This document shows positions 16,672 through 23,669 of a stretch of 23,669 nucleotides of DNA, piece by piece. The DNA lies in assembly GCA_946803715.1 (NCBI GenBank), contig CAMPET010000225.1:83256-106924 (forward strand). The letters are read 5' to 3'. This DNA comes from Beroe ovata (lineage: Eukaryota; Ctenophora; Nuda; Beroida; Beroidae). A program made the translations under genes and the position numbers. Numbering within the stretch: the stretch's first letter is position 1; every line of letters begins with the position of its first letter. The notes under the pieces are model-generated. The model made no database searches, was not told the DNA's origin, and saw only the letters and a program-made list of their open reading frames with translations.

Positions 16672-17496
16672 CTATGTGAAATCGACCGAAAATTCCGCAG
16701 TTCTGTTGTGCAAAACACAAACATAATTCCTATAAATAGTTGATACACCCGTTTTGAAGCAGCACATTTGCGATTCATTCAAATCTTTTTTTTTTTTTTT
16801 TTTTTTTTNGTTAAATTTAAGCAGCCACTTTTGCTCCCAGTTTTCAAGAGATTTCAAGTCCATTTCACATTTGGCATGATTACTAGCATTAGAAACAATC
16901 TTTAAATCATCAGCAAATATTTTACAAGCGTTACTTAGACCAGATGGCAAATCATTAATAAAAAGTACAAACAGAAGTGGTCCCAAGACAGAGCCCTGGG
17001 GAACACCTGATTTAACATACTTTGCATCCGAAAAATTCCCTCTAACAACCGTTCTCATGGTTCTATCAGATAGAAAGTCTTGGATAATAGATAGTGTATT
17101 GCCATCAATTCCATAGTTCTTTAGTTTTACAAGAAGCCTATAATGGGGGACTGAATCGAAGGCCTTCATGAAGTCCAAATAAAATATGTCCACAGGAAAG
17201 CCCTGTTCTAATAACTCTAAAATGTTATCAATAGTTTCTAATAGGTTTGACAAGCAAGATTTTTTAGGAACGAATCCATGTTGATCCTGGGTGATACTAT
17301 CATTTACAAATTTGAACACATGATTCTTGATTAAACTTTCATAAACCTTGGATAAAATACAAGTTAAGGAAACCGGTCTATAGTTATAAGGATCATTTCG
17401 AGACTCCTTCTTATGAAGAGCAACAACATTTGCTTCTTTCCAAATATCTGGGATCTTTGCTTCTTTTGCACATTTATTGAAAAGCATAGTTACCAT
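16672..17496 (-). CDS. LINE ORF2, reverse transcriptase part
   Basis: This frame holds the RT core: NYRPVSLTCILSKVYE (near residue 39), FYLDFMKAFDSVPH with the first catalytic Asp (D108), SGVPQGSVLGPLLF (163-176) and FADD (194-197), the catalytic pair in its F/YADD form. It would copy element RNA at a nicked target (target-primed reverse transcription). The apparent Met start at 17494 is not a true start: it sits in a 55-bp duplicated segment, and the same residues end the endonuclease frame. The C-terminus turns into a Lys run at the 16786-16808 T tract, next to the N at 16809, so everything after WLLKFN is not element sequence. All key RT residues are intact. Confidence 0.88.
   Translation of the reverse strand: MVTMLFNKCAKEAKIPDIWKEANVVALHKKESRNDPYNYRPVSLTCILSKVYESLIKNHVFKFVNDSITQDQHGFVPKKSCLSNLLETIDNILELLEQGFPVDIFYLDFMKAFDSVPHYRLLVKLKNYGIDGNTLSIIQDFLSDRTMRTVVRGNFSDAKYVKSGVPQGSVLGPLLFVLFINDLPSGLSNACKIFADDLKIVSNASNHAKCEMDLKSLENWEQKWLLKFNXKKKKKKKDLNESQMCCFKTGVSTIYRNYVCVLHNRTAEFSVDFT
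16786..16808 (-). repeat. Poly(A) tract on the minus strand (T23) at a contig end
   Basis: Twenty-three T on the plus strand run straight into the N at 16809. It interrupts ORF2 after WLLKFN. It may be a genuine A-tail of another insertion or a homopolymer assembly break. Confidence 0.8.
16809..16809. other. Assembly join (single N) inside LINE ORF2
   Basis: Contig boundary next to the poly(A). The two sides may come from different LINE copies. Confidence 0.75.
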
Positions 17497-17583
17497 ATTG
17501 ACAAAATCATCATTATCAGCTAAGGCCTTTATTGAAAAGCATAGTTACCATATTGACAAAATCATCATTATCAGCTAAGGCCT
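17474..17583 (-). repeat. 55-bp tandem duplication inside LINE ORF2
   Basis: Two consecutive 55-bp copies (17474-17528 and 17529-17583) start TTTATTGAAAAGCATAG. Because 55 is not a multiple of three, the endonuclease frame shifts and stops at GLS, and the RT frame reopens with the same VNMVTMLFNK residues. Confidence 0.93.
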
Positions 17584-19057
17584 TTAACAGCTTGGGATGG
17601 ACATTGTCAGGGCCAAAGCTCTTAAATATGTTAAGTTTCTTCAACTCCTGACGGACACTGCTTACATTGATAACAATATCATCACATTTTTTCACATTAT
17701 GGACACTGTAACAAGACTCAGGCAAAGGACCAAAAGGTTCCTCAACAAAAACAGAGCTAAAAGCAGCTGCAAAGCAGTCAGCTGTCTCCTGATCATCACT
17801 GGTACGGGAACCATCAGGTTTCACCAGATTTGTTACAATATCCTTCACTTTGTTTTGAGACCTGAGATAAGAGAAAAAAGCACGAGAATTATTTTTCAAA
17901 TTTCTAGTAATTCTCTTTTCATACTTGGCCCTAGCTTCACATTGCACCTTCTCAAAATTGTTCTGCTTTTCTATAGCAATATTCCAATTAAGTGTTGATG
18001 GGCTAACATCGAAATCATTCCAAGCCTTGTTCTTTAACCTAATTGCTCGCTTAAGAGACCTTGTTGACCAAGGAGTATTATAGTTATTTTCAATATTATT
18101 TTTTTTGTTCTTTAATGGAACTTTATTAGTCAAAATATTCAAGTTATCAAGAATGTTCGAGTAAATCTCATTAACAGAAAAATCATCAATAAATAAAGAG
18201 TTCCATTCAATTTCATGCGACCACTTCAGGATATCTTCACACTTTATCTTGGACCAAGCACGTCTCTTCTCTTTGGTGGATTTGTTGTCTTCTATCTTTG
18301 ATGGGTGTGTAACATTGAGCTCAGTGCTAAGAATGGCATGATCACTCCTACCTAAATGAGGACCCAGTTTGAACTCATTCACAAGACTGTCATCTGTGAA
18401 TAGCAGCTGATCAAGTAGACTCTCATTGATTACCCCAGTCTTTTGATTGAGCCTGCGTCGGGTAGTTTCTGTGGTGAGTAACCAGGAGAGTCCAAGCTCA
18501 TGAATGAGATCCAAATAGTTTTTCTGCCGAAGTATGATCTCGTCTACTGAGTCAGAGGAATAGCCTGGAATAGTTCCAGACAGCCAAGAAACATGATTCA
18601 AATTAAAGTCTCCATAGCAAAACTTAGCAGCACAGGTCTCATCTTTGAATATATCACTGACAAAGTTGAGAAGCTTAGTGTCCTGCTTCTTATTTAGTGA
18701 AGGTGACCTGTAGATGCAAGCAATCAAGACTTTTCCCAAGTCACACTCTAGACAGACAGCAACTGAATCTGGGCCATTGACTGTTCTGCTGATGGTTATG
18801 TGATTCTGGACAAATATTACAGAACCTCCACCTTCGCTAACTGGATATTTGTTGTCGCTTCTATCTAGCCTGAAGTTCCTATCACCTCGAACTGAGTTGT
18901 ATCCTGGTATGCTGCATTCAGCGGGGGATAGATCATCGTAAAAATGGCTCTCAGAAATGCAAATAACATCATAGCGCTCAGTCAGTAACATTTGCTTTAA
19001 TTCAGTCATCTTGTTAGTGAGGGAGCAAGCATTGGTATAAAGCACATTTAGATTCAT
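17516..19057 (-). CDS. LINE ORF2, endonuclease part and linker
   Basis: The 513-residue frame begins MNLNVLYTNACSL at 19057 and contains an endonuclease/exonuclease/phosphatase-fold nuclease. Visible catalytic positions are Asn9 (LYTNACSL), Glu36 (ICISESH), the Y116 region ACIYRSPS, GDFN at 149-152 and SDH at 238-240 (GRSDHAIL), so the nuclease looks complete. It nicks genomic DNA to prime reverse transcription. Residues about 260-470 form the linker with a WSKIKC segment and basic helices (KRAIRLKNKAWNDF), typical of the region before the RT. The frame ends in the duplicated segment (DDFVNMVTMLFNKGLS), which separates it from the RT frame. It begins 32 nt after ORF1 ends. Confidence 0.9.
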   Translation of the reverse strand: MNLNVLYTNACSLTNKMTELKQMLLTERYDVICISESHFYDDLSPAECSIPGYNSVRGDRNFRLDRSDNKYPVSEGGGSVIFVQNHITISRTVNGPDSVAVCLECDLGKVLIACIYRSPSLNKKQDTKLLNFVSDIFKDETCAAKFCYGDFNLNHVSWLSGTIPGYSSDSVDEIILRQKNYLDLIHELGLSWLLTTETTRRRLNQKTGVINESLLDQLLFTDDSLVNEFKLGPHLGRSDHAILSTELNVTHPSKIEDNKSTKEKRRAWSKIKCEDILKWSHEIEWNSLFIDDFSVNEIYSNILDNLNILTNKVPLKNKKNNIENNYNTPWSTRSLKRAIRLKNKAWNDFDVSPSTLNWNIAIEKQNNFEKVQCEARAKYEKRITRNLKNNSRAFFSYLRSQNKVKDIVTNLVKPDGSRTSDDQETADCFAAAFSSVFVEEPFGPLPESCYSVHNVKKCDDIVINVSSVRQELKKLNIFKSFGPDNVHPKLLKALADNDDFVNMVTMLFNKGLS

Positions 19058-19089
19058 GACTTGGGTCTTGCCAGGACTTGGAGAAAGAT

Positions 19090-20753
19090 TTACATCTGCT
19101 GTTTGAGACCTGCAGGGGGTGGAGCAGCTCGTAACCTGCTTCTCCGTTCTTCCCGCATTAAAAAATTCAAATGCCTGTCAGCTTTGCATAAGTCAGGGTT
19201 AATCCATGTGTCTGTGCCCTCAACATGGTAACCACGTCCATAGTCATGCCAATACTTGGCTGTTTCTTCGTCCTTCATGATAACAACAAGTGGTCTGGGC
19301 AATGACATTCCATCTTTAGTCTTCAGGGGAGAACCTGTCCTGAAACAAGCTTTTATATCACCAGCAACCATGCCCAAGTTGTTACATACAAACTGCATAT
19401 CATGATCTTTTTTATCTCTACCATTCAATGTGCTTTTAGGTTCTGGGATTTTGTTTATGATAACATTGCATTTCCTTTTCTCACGCTCAATTTGGTCATT
19501 GTCCATTTTTCGGCAAACTTCCCCAATGACAACAGTTGATGCAGTGGCCTCTTTTACATCATCAATTATTTTTTTCTGAACTTCTCTTGTTTTTCCAACA
19601 GTAACCTCAGCAAAGGTTTTCACAGACTCATTGGTCTTTTTAGAGACCTCTTCAACAAGCCCTTTTGTTGCTTTCTTGATAGCTTCTTGGGTTGCAGAGA
19701 CAACCAGCTCCTTCATTGTAGTAGAACAAACGTGCTCTAGCTCTTCTTGAACAATTGATCTGTAGTCAATATTGTCTACTTTTGCAAAGGGGGGCTTGAA
19801 ACAGCTGAAACATTCCCATGATTCTAATTGATTCACACTAGCCTGATTTATACCACTTAATCCAACACAACTGCTATGAAACAGCTGTTTGCAGGACTGA
19901 CAAGTTATTTTGACTGAATCAGGGATTATTCTGGAACAGGGACATTTTCTTTCATTGAAAACTTTCTTGTTTTGGGGTGATTTCAATGAGGGGGACCTAT
20001 AGCCATATGACTTCCTGTACTTCCTCTTTAAGTTGCAAGATGGTTCAGAGAAAATATCATCAGGGCAAGATGTCTCATCATCATAAATATCTGCNACACT
20101 CTGGATCATGGATGCTGATGATTGCCGACAAATACAGGTTTCATGAAACTTGTAGTTTATTGACCTTTAAAATCTGATATAGAGGCTGCAAGTGGTATAG
20201 ATTCAACTCAAGGCTCAAGCCTATGTACTCTGCAGAGTGTGGCTCCACACTCCACAATCCACTCAACTAAGTATACAGAAAACTGTGTGGGATAGTTAAA
20301 TGAGGAGCTGAATTACATTGAAGTCTTGGGCCAATCGAGCATAGATTACACTTCCATAAACTAAACCGTCACCAGCTTGATTATTTGAATCCTTGGCTGT
20401 CATTGGCTGTACAGCTGTTGAAGTACTTAGACAGCAGCAAAAATAATAAATGCATTCTATTATCGCCAGACTTGAAGTTGTCCCACAGTCCCTCACTCNC
20501 TATAGCCATATGACTTCCTGTACTTCCTCTTTAAGGTGCAAGATGGTTCAGAGAAAATATCATCAGGGCAAGATGTCTCATCCTCATAAATATCTGCAGG
20601 GATAGGGTTAGCAGTTATTTGAACTGATTGGACTGTTGATTGAGTAGTGGGATTAGATGAAGAAGCATCAGGTGGGTGAGATGAAGAAACATCAGGTGGG
20701 TGAGATGAAGAAACATCAGGTGGGTGAGATGAAGAAACATTCACTAGCTGCAC
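19090..20753 (-). CDS. LINE ORF1, PHD-finger RNA-binding protein, split by a misplaced contig
   Basis: The protein starts at Met 20751-20753 (MQLVNVSSSHPPD), runs to 20500, then resumes within 19090-20109. The 98-bp segments 20500-20597 and 19997-20094 are the same sequence (two differences) and 20095-20499 is foreign. Features in order: three or four 8-residue repeats (VSSSHPPD), an acidic DDETSCPDDIF patch, a basic KRKYRKSYGY stretch, a PHD-type zinc finger (ITCQSCKQLFHSSCVG, then WECFSC), a helical segment probably forming a coiled coil, and a C-terminal domain starting NVIINKIPEP and ending WINPDLCKADRHLNFLMREE, as in CR1/L2-like ORF1 proteins, which bind element RNA. It ends GLKQQM just before ORF2. 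Confidence 0.78.
20095..20095. other. Assembly join (single N)
   Basis: Left boundary of the orphan contig that splits ORF1. Confidence 0.8.
20096..20498. other. Orphan 403-bp contig inserted in LINE ORF1
   Basis: Bounded by an N at each side, and flanked by contigs whose ends overlap by 98 bp, so it does not belong between them. No coding frame, repeat or RNA gene recognised. It is probably gap-filling misplacement, or an allelic insertion. Confidence 0.7.
20499..20499. other. Assembly join (single N)
   Basis: Right boundary of the orphan contig. The following sequence repeats 19997-20094. Confidence 0.8.
20656..20739 (-). repeat. 24-bp coding tandem repeat in LINE ORF1
   Basis: About 3.5 units of 24 bp (GATGAAGAAACATCAGGTGG plus GTGA on the plus strand) encode SSSHPPD-type octapeptides. 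The frame is kept. Confidence 0.85.
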
Positions 20754-20866
20754 ATTATCGCCACGGATTTTGCCTTTTAGTGTTTAGTTTGAGCTCAAAC
20801 GTCAAACCTAGGTATAAAGTGAGAATTTTTGGTTCCAGCGTTAGTGCGTAACTCGAACTAATTATA

Positions 20867-20988
20867 TTTGCCGGATGTTATCTGTCCACTGTTTCTTGCG
20901 CGCGGCGCGCGCGCCTTCATCGAAGGCCGAAACAGGTTTCGGCCTTCGATGAAGGCGCAAGAAACAGTGGACAGATGACATCCGGCAA
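20867..20988. repeat. Near-perfect inverted repeat with a 2-nt loop
   Basis: Arms 20867-20933 and 20936-20988 pair from GCCGGATGT inwards, through CTGTCCACTGTTTCTTGCGC and CTTCATCGAAGGCCGAAAC. The left arm has a 13-bp GC-only insertion (about 20902-20914) and one mismatch. The CTTCGATGAAGGCGC/GAAACAG module is shared with 15486-15593. Confidence 0.9.
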
Positions 20989-21186
20989 TAATGCACACGC
21001 AGATGCAGACGGTAAACGAACGTAAGCTCTAGCTCGCAGCGGCCCGCATGGCAAACTCCCAAAGTAGAAAACTGGAAGAGCTAGAGTGCAAGACTTTATC
21101 AGAATATCTCAGTTGGCTGTCGATGATAGCCCCTGTCGAGAATTTCTTTGCGCGCGCGCCGCAAATTATTCTCAATATATAAGCCA

Positions 21187-21262
21187 GTAATTCAATATTA
21201 CTTATTTATTATTATTTATTACTATTACTTCAATTTTATTTATTTATTTATTTATATTAATT
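21187..21262. repeat. AT-rich (TTTATT/TTATTA)n low-complexity tract
   Basis: Imperfect TTATT and TTTA repeats. It supplies minus-strand AATAAA signals about 150-200 nt beyond the sulfotransferase stop. Confidence 0.7.
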
Positions 21263-21409
21263 TGTACCCAAGATAATAAACAATGCAGCTGAGCTGCCCC
21301 CTCCTGACATCTGTGCATGGTCAAAGAAGCCTTCTGTAATCAGCAAGATTGAATAAAAACAATTACAATACACACGACTGTTGCACCACCCATAGAAGGT
21401 TATCACTAA

Positions 21410-22555
21410 TCAGTCTACTGTATCTAATTCATGTATTGAGTAAACTTCAGATAAATAGTCAACTAAAATTGGCAGACTCGTTTTCTTGATATATCTTTGA
21501 CAATGTTTGTCCACCAGTTTGATGGTTCTAAGATCCCATTTCAGCCACTTTTCATTTATCTTTGAAGAGTTTTTTATGGTGTCAAGTGAACCACCCCTAT
21601 CAAAGTCATTTTCAGGGGCATGATCTAAAGAGTCATTAGAGTTGACTGACTTGTAAAAGTGATCTTTAACAGACTCCGGTATGGTTTCACCTACAAAATC
21701 ATAAATGTCTGCTATAAGTCTGTGATGATTGATTGCCATCGCACCATAGTTCACCTGAAGGTAATGCTCCTTTAACCAGGCATTATGCTCCACATATTCA
21801 ATGTCTTTGAGAAACTTTTCACACTCTGTATATGCCTCATGTGCAAGTTTCTGCCATTTTTCTTTGTCTGACATCCACCACATTGTATACTTCATTGTGT
21901 AGAAGGTCAGAGGAAAAGCTGACCTGGATCTAAACATTCCTCTGGGATCTCTGAGGACATGCAATACTCTTATATCTGTGTTCTGTATGTTTCTAATCAA
22001 TTCCAAATCTTTTAATCTCCTTAAGCGAACCACTTTCACTGCAACTGCATTCCTCCTTTTACAGAGGCTCTGTCTTATAGATCCCACCAATTTCGGGTCT
22101 TGAGGAGCTTCATCTGGGCAAGTTTCTTCTCCGAAAAGTTCCACATTCTCCCTTGCATCCTTGCCACAGCACCAATGCTGGTGAGGGAATTTACCGAAAG
22201 CATTAGGTACAATACTACAATTATGAAGAATTTGTTGTAAGTACAACATATTCAGTTCTGAGTCTAGATGCCTTGCATTTTCATTTTGGAAATAACCGTT
22301 TCCTTTCTTGTTTCGGAGACCGCCATGATGAAAGGGTTCATAATCGTATAGAATGTCTGGATTACGGTTAAACAATTCACCCATGAATGTAGATCCAGTT
22401 CTGAAAGACATGACTAGAAATATAACCTTGTAACGATCATCAAGTGGTAGAGAGAAGGCAGGGTCCTCAACACGTGGCAGAAGTCTTATAGGTTTAGGAG
22501 GTTGACAGCAGATGATTGAAGACAATAATATCAATAAGAGTATTTGCAATGACAT
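21410..22555 (-). CDS. Carbohydrate sulfotransferase (CHST1/3/6-like, Golgi), intronless
   Basis: The 381-residue protein from ATG 22553-22555 has an N-terminal hydrophobic segment (MSLQILLLILLSSIICC), either a short type II Golgi anchor or a signal peptide. The 5'-phosphosulfate loop is IFLVMSFRTGSTFMGELFN (residues 45-63), and the 3'-phosphate-binding element is VLHVLRDPRGMFRS (197-210), both in the order and spacing of the GlcNAc-6-O and chondroitin-6 sulfotransferase family. It should transfer sulfate from PAPS to a sugar 6-hydroxyl on glycans or proteoglycans in the Golgi lumen. The exact acceptor cannot be read from sequence. CC at 129-130 and C146 may form disulfides. The whole frame is one exon without a break. 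It is divergent from the small gene at 22991, and the 435-bp spacer probably holds both promoters. Confidence 0.9.
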   Translation of the reverse strand: MSLQILLLILLSSIICCQPPKPIRLLPRVEDPAFSLPLDDRYKVIFLVMSFRTGSTFMGELFNRNPDILYDYEPFHHGGLRNKKGNGYFQNENARHLDSELNMLYLQQILHNCSIVPNAFGKFPHQHWCCGKDARENVELFGEETCPDEAPQDPKLVGSIRQSLCKRRNAVAVKVVRLRRLKDLELIRNIQNTDIRVLHVLRDPRGMFRSRSAFPLTFYTMKYTMWWMSDKEKWQKLAHEAYTECEKFLKDIEYVEHNAWLKEHYLQVNYGAMAINHHRLIADIYDFVGETIPESVKDHFYKSVNSNDSLDHAPENDFDRGGSLDTIKNSSKINEKWLKWDLRTIKLVDKHCQRYIKKTSLPILVDYLSEVYSIHELDTVD

Positions 22556-22990
22556 CCCACTAGAGCTTCAGTGATATGGGGCTGTTTATCTCTACATCCA
22601 ATAGATAATGCGAACCTGTCCCTGACAGCTAGAAAGTGATGTCTACTTTGAGTTAAGTCGAAAGTCTCACGCAAAATGCAATGCAACATACAATACAAGC
22701 TATATCAATGAATAATGGCTTGGCATACACTGAACTATAAAAAAATAAAAGGCGAATGGACAGTTGCAGCTATAGTTGGCAACGTGTATCTCATCAGATA
22801 ATGTGGCACATCATTATTCTGAGTGCACGCAATGCACGTTGTAACACACATAATGGTATGGGAGGTGGTAGGATAGAGATTAGAGAACTGCAATATTGCA
22901 TATTCTAGGTTATATGGTCGTAATGCTCAGAATACGAAATAGGTACCTACTAGGTAAGTTAAAATTCTGACCCCTCGCTCATTCAGAGAT
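22556..22990. promoter_or_regulatory. Divergent promoter region of the sulfotransferase and the small acidic-protein gene
   Basis: 435 bp between two divergent start codons. A CCAAT lies at 22598-22602 and a TATAAAAAA-type sequence at 22737-22745 on the plus strand. Which gene each serves is unclear. No coding frame seen. Confidence 0.35.
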
Positions 22991-23306
22991 ATGGAATCGC
23001 CAGATCATGATATATTTTATTCAAATGAGGAGATAATTGATTCGGCACTTTTAGATCTAAACCCTGATATTCCCCCTACAGGTTAGTCGTATAATACCTA
23101 GTACCTACTTTGAAAACCAGTGTTCCAAAATGAATGTCACCAGATTCAAGGACCAAGGTCTCAAATGAACAGATCTTAACCTTTCAGATATATTGAACAT
23201 GATGGAGCTGGACTTGGAAGTTCCAAGTGGAAGAATAAAGCATGATTATTCGAGGAGTGAAACGGAGGGTGTCTCCTCAAATAGTCAACCTAGTCTCGGT
23301 TGGTGA
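22991..23306 (+). CDS. Unrecognised small acidic protein (69 aa, two exons)
   Basis: ATG 22991 opens exon 22991-23081 (30 codons plus one base; MESPDHDIFYSNEEIIDSAL). After a 106-bp GT-AG intron (ACAG/GTTAGT, acceptor CTTTCAG) exon 23188-23306 continues DILNMMELDLEVPSGRIKHD and ends in SLGW with TGA 23304-23306. The phase-1 join makes 69 residues. There is no signal peptide, membrane segment or cysteine. The first half is acidic with spaced Leu/Ile/Met (ALLDLNPDIPPT, DILNMMELDL), which can resemble a short transactivation or docking helix; the C-terminus is Ser-rich. I do not recognise a family. The clean splice sites, in-frame join and compact stop favour a real gene. An additional upstream exon is possible. 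Confidence 0.5.
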
Positions 23307-23669
23307 GGACATGTAAAATATTTTAGCATTATTATTGCCAAGACCTATTATCTTACCTATTACTCTATTATAAACATTAAACAAAGACACAAATTCTTCA
23401 ATTTCGAAACGCATTACCAATAAACCGAGCGAAAATGGAAAGATGGATATGTTCTGAACTCATGGAATAACGTCGGAACAATATATACATGTGGCATTGT
23501 GATGTGGTACACAAGCAATGCCACATATTAGGGAACAAGTGAACAACTGACATGAGGCACTTGGGAGCCTTACCAATCCCTTTTGGTGTTTATTTTCACA
23601 TGGTTCACAATGGTGCCTGAATATTAAACAATGAAAATGTATACGAAACTATGTGTATACCGAAAATAT
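23307..23669. other. 3' flank of the small acidic-protein gene
   Basis: Non-coding to the window end. A small hairpin pairs ATGTGGCATTG (23489-23499) with CAATGCCACAT (23516-23526). ATTAAA motifs near 23377 and 23624 could end the transcript. Confidence 0.45.

Larger units (their letters stand above)
15990..20753 (-). mobile_element. Non-LTR retrotransposon (LINE, CR1/L2-like of the Jockey superfamily), disrupted
   Basis: On the minus strand, ORF1 (PHD finger) is followed 32 nt later by ORF2 with an apurinic-type endonuclease and then a reverse transcriptase, the two-ORF plan of CR1/L2-like elements. Element length is about 4.8 kb, including a 403-bp foreign contig. Damage consists of a 55-bp tandem duplication in ORF2, a poly(A) tract at a contig join, and stops with a frameshift in the 3' part. 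The 5' end lies near or above 20753; no clear target-site duplication was found. The copy as assembled cannot encode a complete ORF2. Confidence 0.88.
20754..21409. other. Region between the LINE 5' end and the sulfotransferase gene
   Basis: Contains the possible LINE 5' UTR, the inverted repeat at 20867-20988, GC-rich CGCG patches near 20901-20914 and 21149-21163, and an AT-rich TTTATT run at about 21187-21262. On the minus strand that run supplies several AATAAA motifs, a plausible sulfotransferase 3' end. No gene seen. Confidence 0.5.

Noticed and set aside
17597-17998. 133-codon plus-strand frame
   Set aside because: Antisense of LINE ORF2; no own motif.

Overview
The window is animal (metazoan) nuclear DNA. 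The evidence is short GT-AG introns inside conserved animal-type genes, a non-LTR retrotransposon of the CR1/L2-like (Jockey superfamily) type, TATA and CCAAT promoter elements, and many micro- and minisatellites. An aquatic invertebrate with high heterozygosity is the best guess; the phylum cannot be fixed from the sequence alone. It is a draft scaffold. Single-base N joins (3813, 7699, 15485, 16809, 20095, 20499) and one 624-base N run (10071-10694) separate contigs, and several neighbouring contigs overlap in sequence instead of abutting.

Layout. (1) 1-8619 holds the 3' part of a plus-strand receptor-like gene (a tyrosine-motif-rich cytoplasmic tail) converging on a minus-strand coproporphyrinogen-III oxidase gene (CPOX, haem biosynthesis). 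This block appears twice almost identically (459-3812 and 3814-7156), and a third, more divergent copy of the CPOX middle exons lies at 7700-8619. The likeliest reading is one receptor gene and one CPOX gene, with redundant contigs left in the scaffold. (2) 8620-11842 carries CPOX exons 1 and 2 and a 2.8-kb intron 1 containing the gap. Taking one copy of each exon gives eight coding exons and 335 codons, without a visible mitochondrial leader. (3) 12219-12909 is a small secreted-peptide gene, head-to-head with CPOX. It encodes a 69-residue precursor with a signal peptide, a very acidic prosegment, a KR cleavage site and a strongly cationic 21-residue C-terminal peptide. (4) 12910-15989 is non-coding: a degenerate CCCTAA-like tract, short direct repeats, a GC-rich inverted-repeat element, and a perfect 72-bp palindrome. 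(5) 15990-20753 is a minus-strand LINE: ORF1 with a PHD-type zinc finger, then ORF2 with an endonuclease and a reverse transcriptase. It is broken by a 55-bp tandem duplication, a poly(A) tract at a contig join and a misplaced 403-bp contig. (6) 20867-20988 is a near-perfect inverted repeat related to the element on the other side of the LINE. (7) 21410-22555 is an intronless Golgi-type carbohydrate sulfotransferase (minus), divergent from (8) an unrecognised two-exon 69-residue acidic protein gene (22991-23306, plus).

The genes do not form one pathway. CPOX is housekeeping; the receptor tail, the cationic peptide and the sulfotransferase all point to the cell surface or secretion. The most novel item is the cationic peptide precursor, followed by the receptor tail with at least six candidate SH2-docking tyrosines. 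The most important caution is that apparent gene and exon duplications here are probably assembly artefacts.
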